DNA of 13,618 nt, from assembly GCA_017646885.1 (NCBI GenBank), contig JAGCLR010000278.1, positions 1 through 13,618 on the forward strand, in the 5' to 3' direction. Source of the DNA: Methanobrevibacter sp. Lineage in GTDB: Archaea > Methanobacteriota > Methanobacteria > Methanobacteriales > Methanobacteriaceae. Numbering within the stretch: the first letter of the stretch is position 1; each line of letters opens with the position of its first letter. The notes under the pieces were generated by a model that made no database searches, was not told the DNA's origin, and saw only the letters and a list, made by a program, of their open reading frames with translations. The translations under genes were made by a program, and so were the position numbers. Below are positions 13,424-13,618 of the stretch, piece after piece.

Positions 13424-13618
13424 ATGGTAAGCCGAAGACAGTTGCTGGTTTTATAACTAGGGAAACTCCGCACATCATATAGACTGTAAAGTTGAAAGAC
13501 TTATGCTGAGAAGTATGACTCTGGAGCAGAAACGACACGGCCTTTGATGGATGACAATGATGCTTGACTGATGGACATTAAAGGAATCGGTGAAACGGCC
13601 AATCTACAGGATGCAAGA
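13424..13618 (+). ncRNA. rnpB: RNase P RNA, 5' part (continues beyond the window)
   Basis: Composition changes abruptly from AT-rich spacer to balanced, structured sequence. Conserved blocks of RNase P RNA appear in the expected order: GGGAAACTCCGC (13470-13481; CR-I and the 5' strand of P4), GGAGCAGAAACGACACGGCC (13522-13541; CR-II/III region), and GGTGAAACGGCCAATCTACA (13590-13609; CR-IV region). AGTT/AACT arms near 13440-13458 could form P3. The RNA is the catalytic part of RNase P, which removes 5' leaders from tRNA precursors. The 3' part, including the P4 3' strand and CR-V, lies outside the window, so the P1 and P4 pairings cannot be tested. The exact 5' end is inferred from the TATA position. 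Confidence 0.85.

Overview
The window looks like a chromosome fragment of an AT-rich, gut- or rumen-type methanogenic archaeon, most likely Methanobrevibacter or a close relative. The evidence is the very AT-rich spacers, ribosome-binding sites of the GGTGAT type, a giant secreted adhesin-like protein with DUF3344-like and Ig-like modules, TATA-type promoters, and an archaeal-looking RNase P RNA at the right edge. Genus assignment is inference. All genes I can support lie on the + strand.

Layout. (1) Positions 2-310 hold the 3' end of a MotA/TolQ/ExbB-type proton-channel gene, followed after 171 bases by a small DUF2149 membrane protein (482-832). (2) An AT-rich 365-base spacer leads to a 1433-residue secreted adhesin-like protein (1198-5499). 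It has one N-terminal DUF3344-like domain, two tandem 384-residue repeats, a short beta-helix-like stretch and two lysine-rich Ig-like modules. (3) A second AT-rich spacer leads to a 1782-residue CobN/BchH-like chelatase (5886-11234). It has a signal peptide and a C-terminal transmembrane anchor, so its chelatase domain should lie outside the cell. (4) A three-gene run follows: a multi-pass DUF2162 protein (11462-12169), a complete ExbB-type protein (12262-12906) and a second DUF2149 protein (12930-13271). (5) After a duplicated T-rich terminator region, the 5' part of the RNase P RNA gene begins near 13424 and runs off the window.

How the genes may work together. A CobN-like protein with DUF2162, ExbB-like and DUF2149 partners resembles the hmuSTUV part of the haem-uptake operon of Bacteroidota, where HmuS is a CobN-like protein. 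Here the CobN-like protein carries its own export signal and membrane anchor. DUF2149 carries an ExbD-like helix (NLVDAMLV, with an Asp near residue 26). The simplest model is a proton-motive-force-driven ExbB/ExbD-like motor acting on a surface CobN-like protein that inserts or removes metal from tetrapyrroles or handles them outside the cell, with DUF2162 as a Cys-containing permease. The partial ExbB-DUF2149 pair at the left edge shows that at least this part of the locus is duplicated. Two promoter regions, those of the adhesin and of the CobN-like gene, share a 38-39 base element bounded by TATTACT/AGTAATA inverted repeats, which suggests joint regulation or a common mobile origin.
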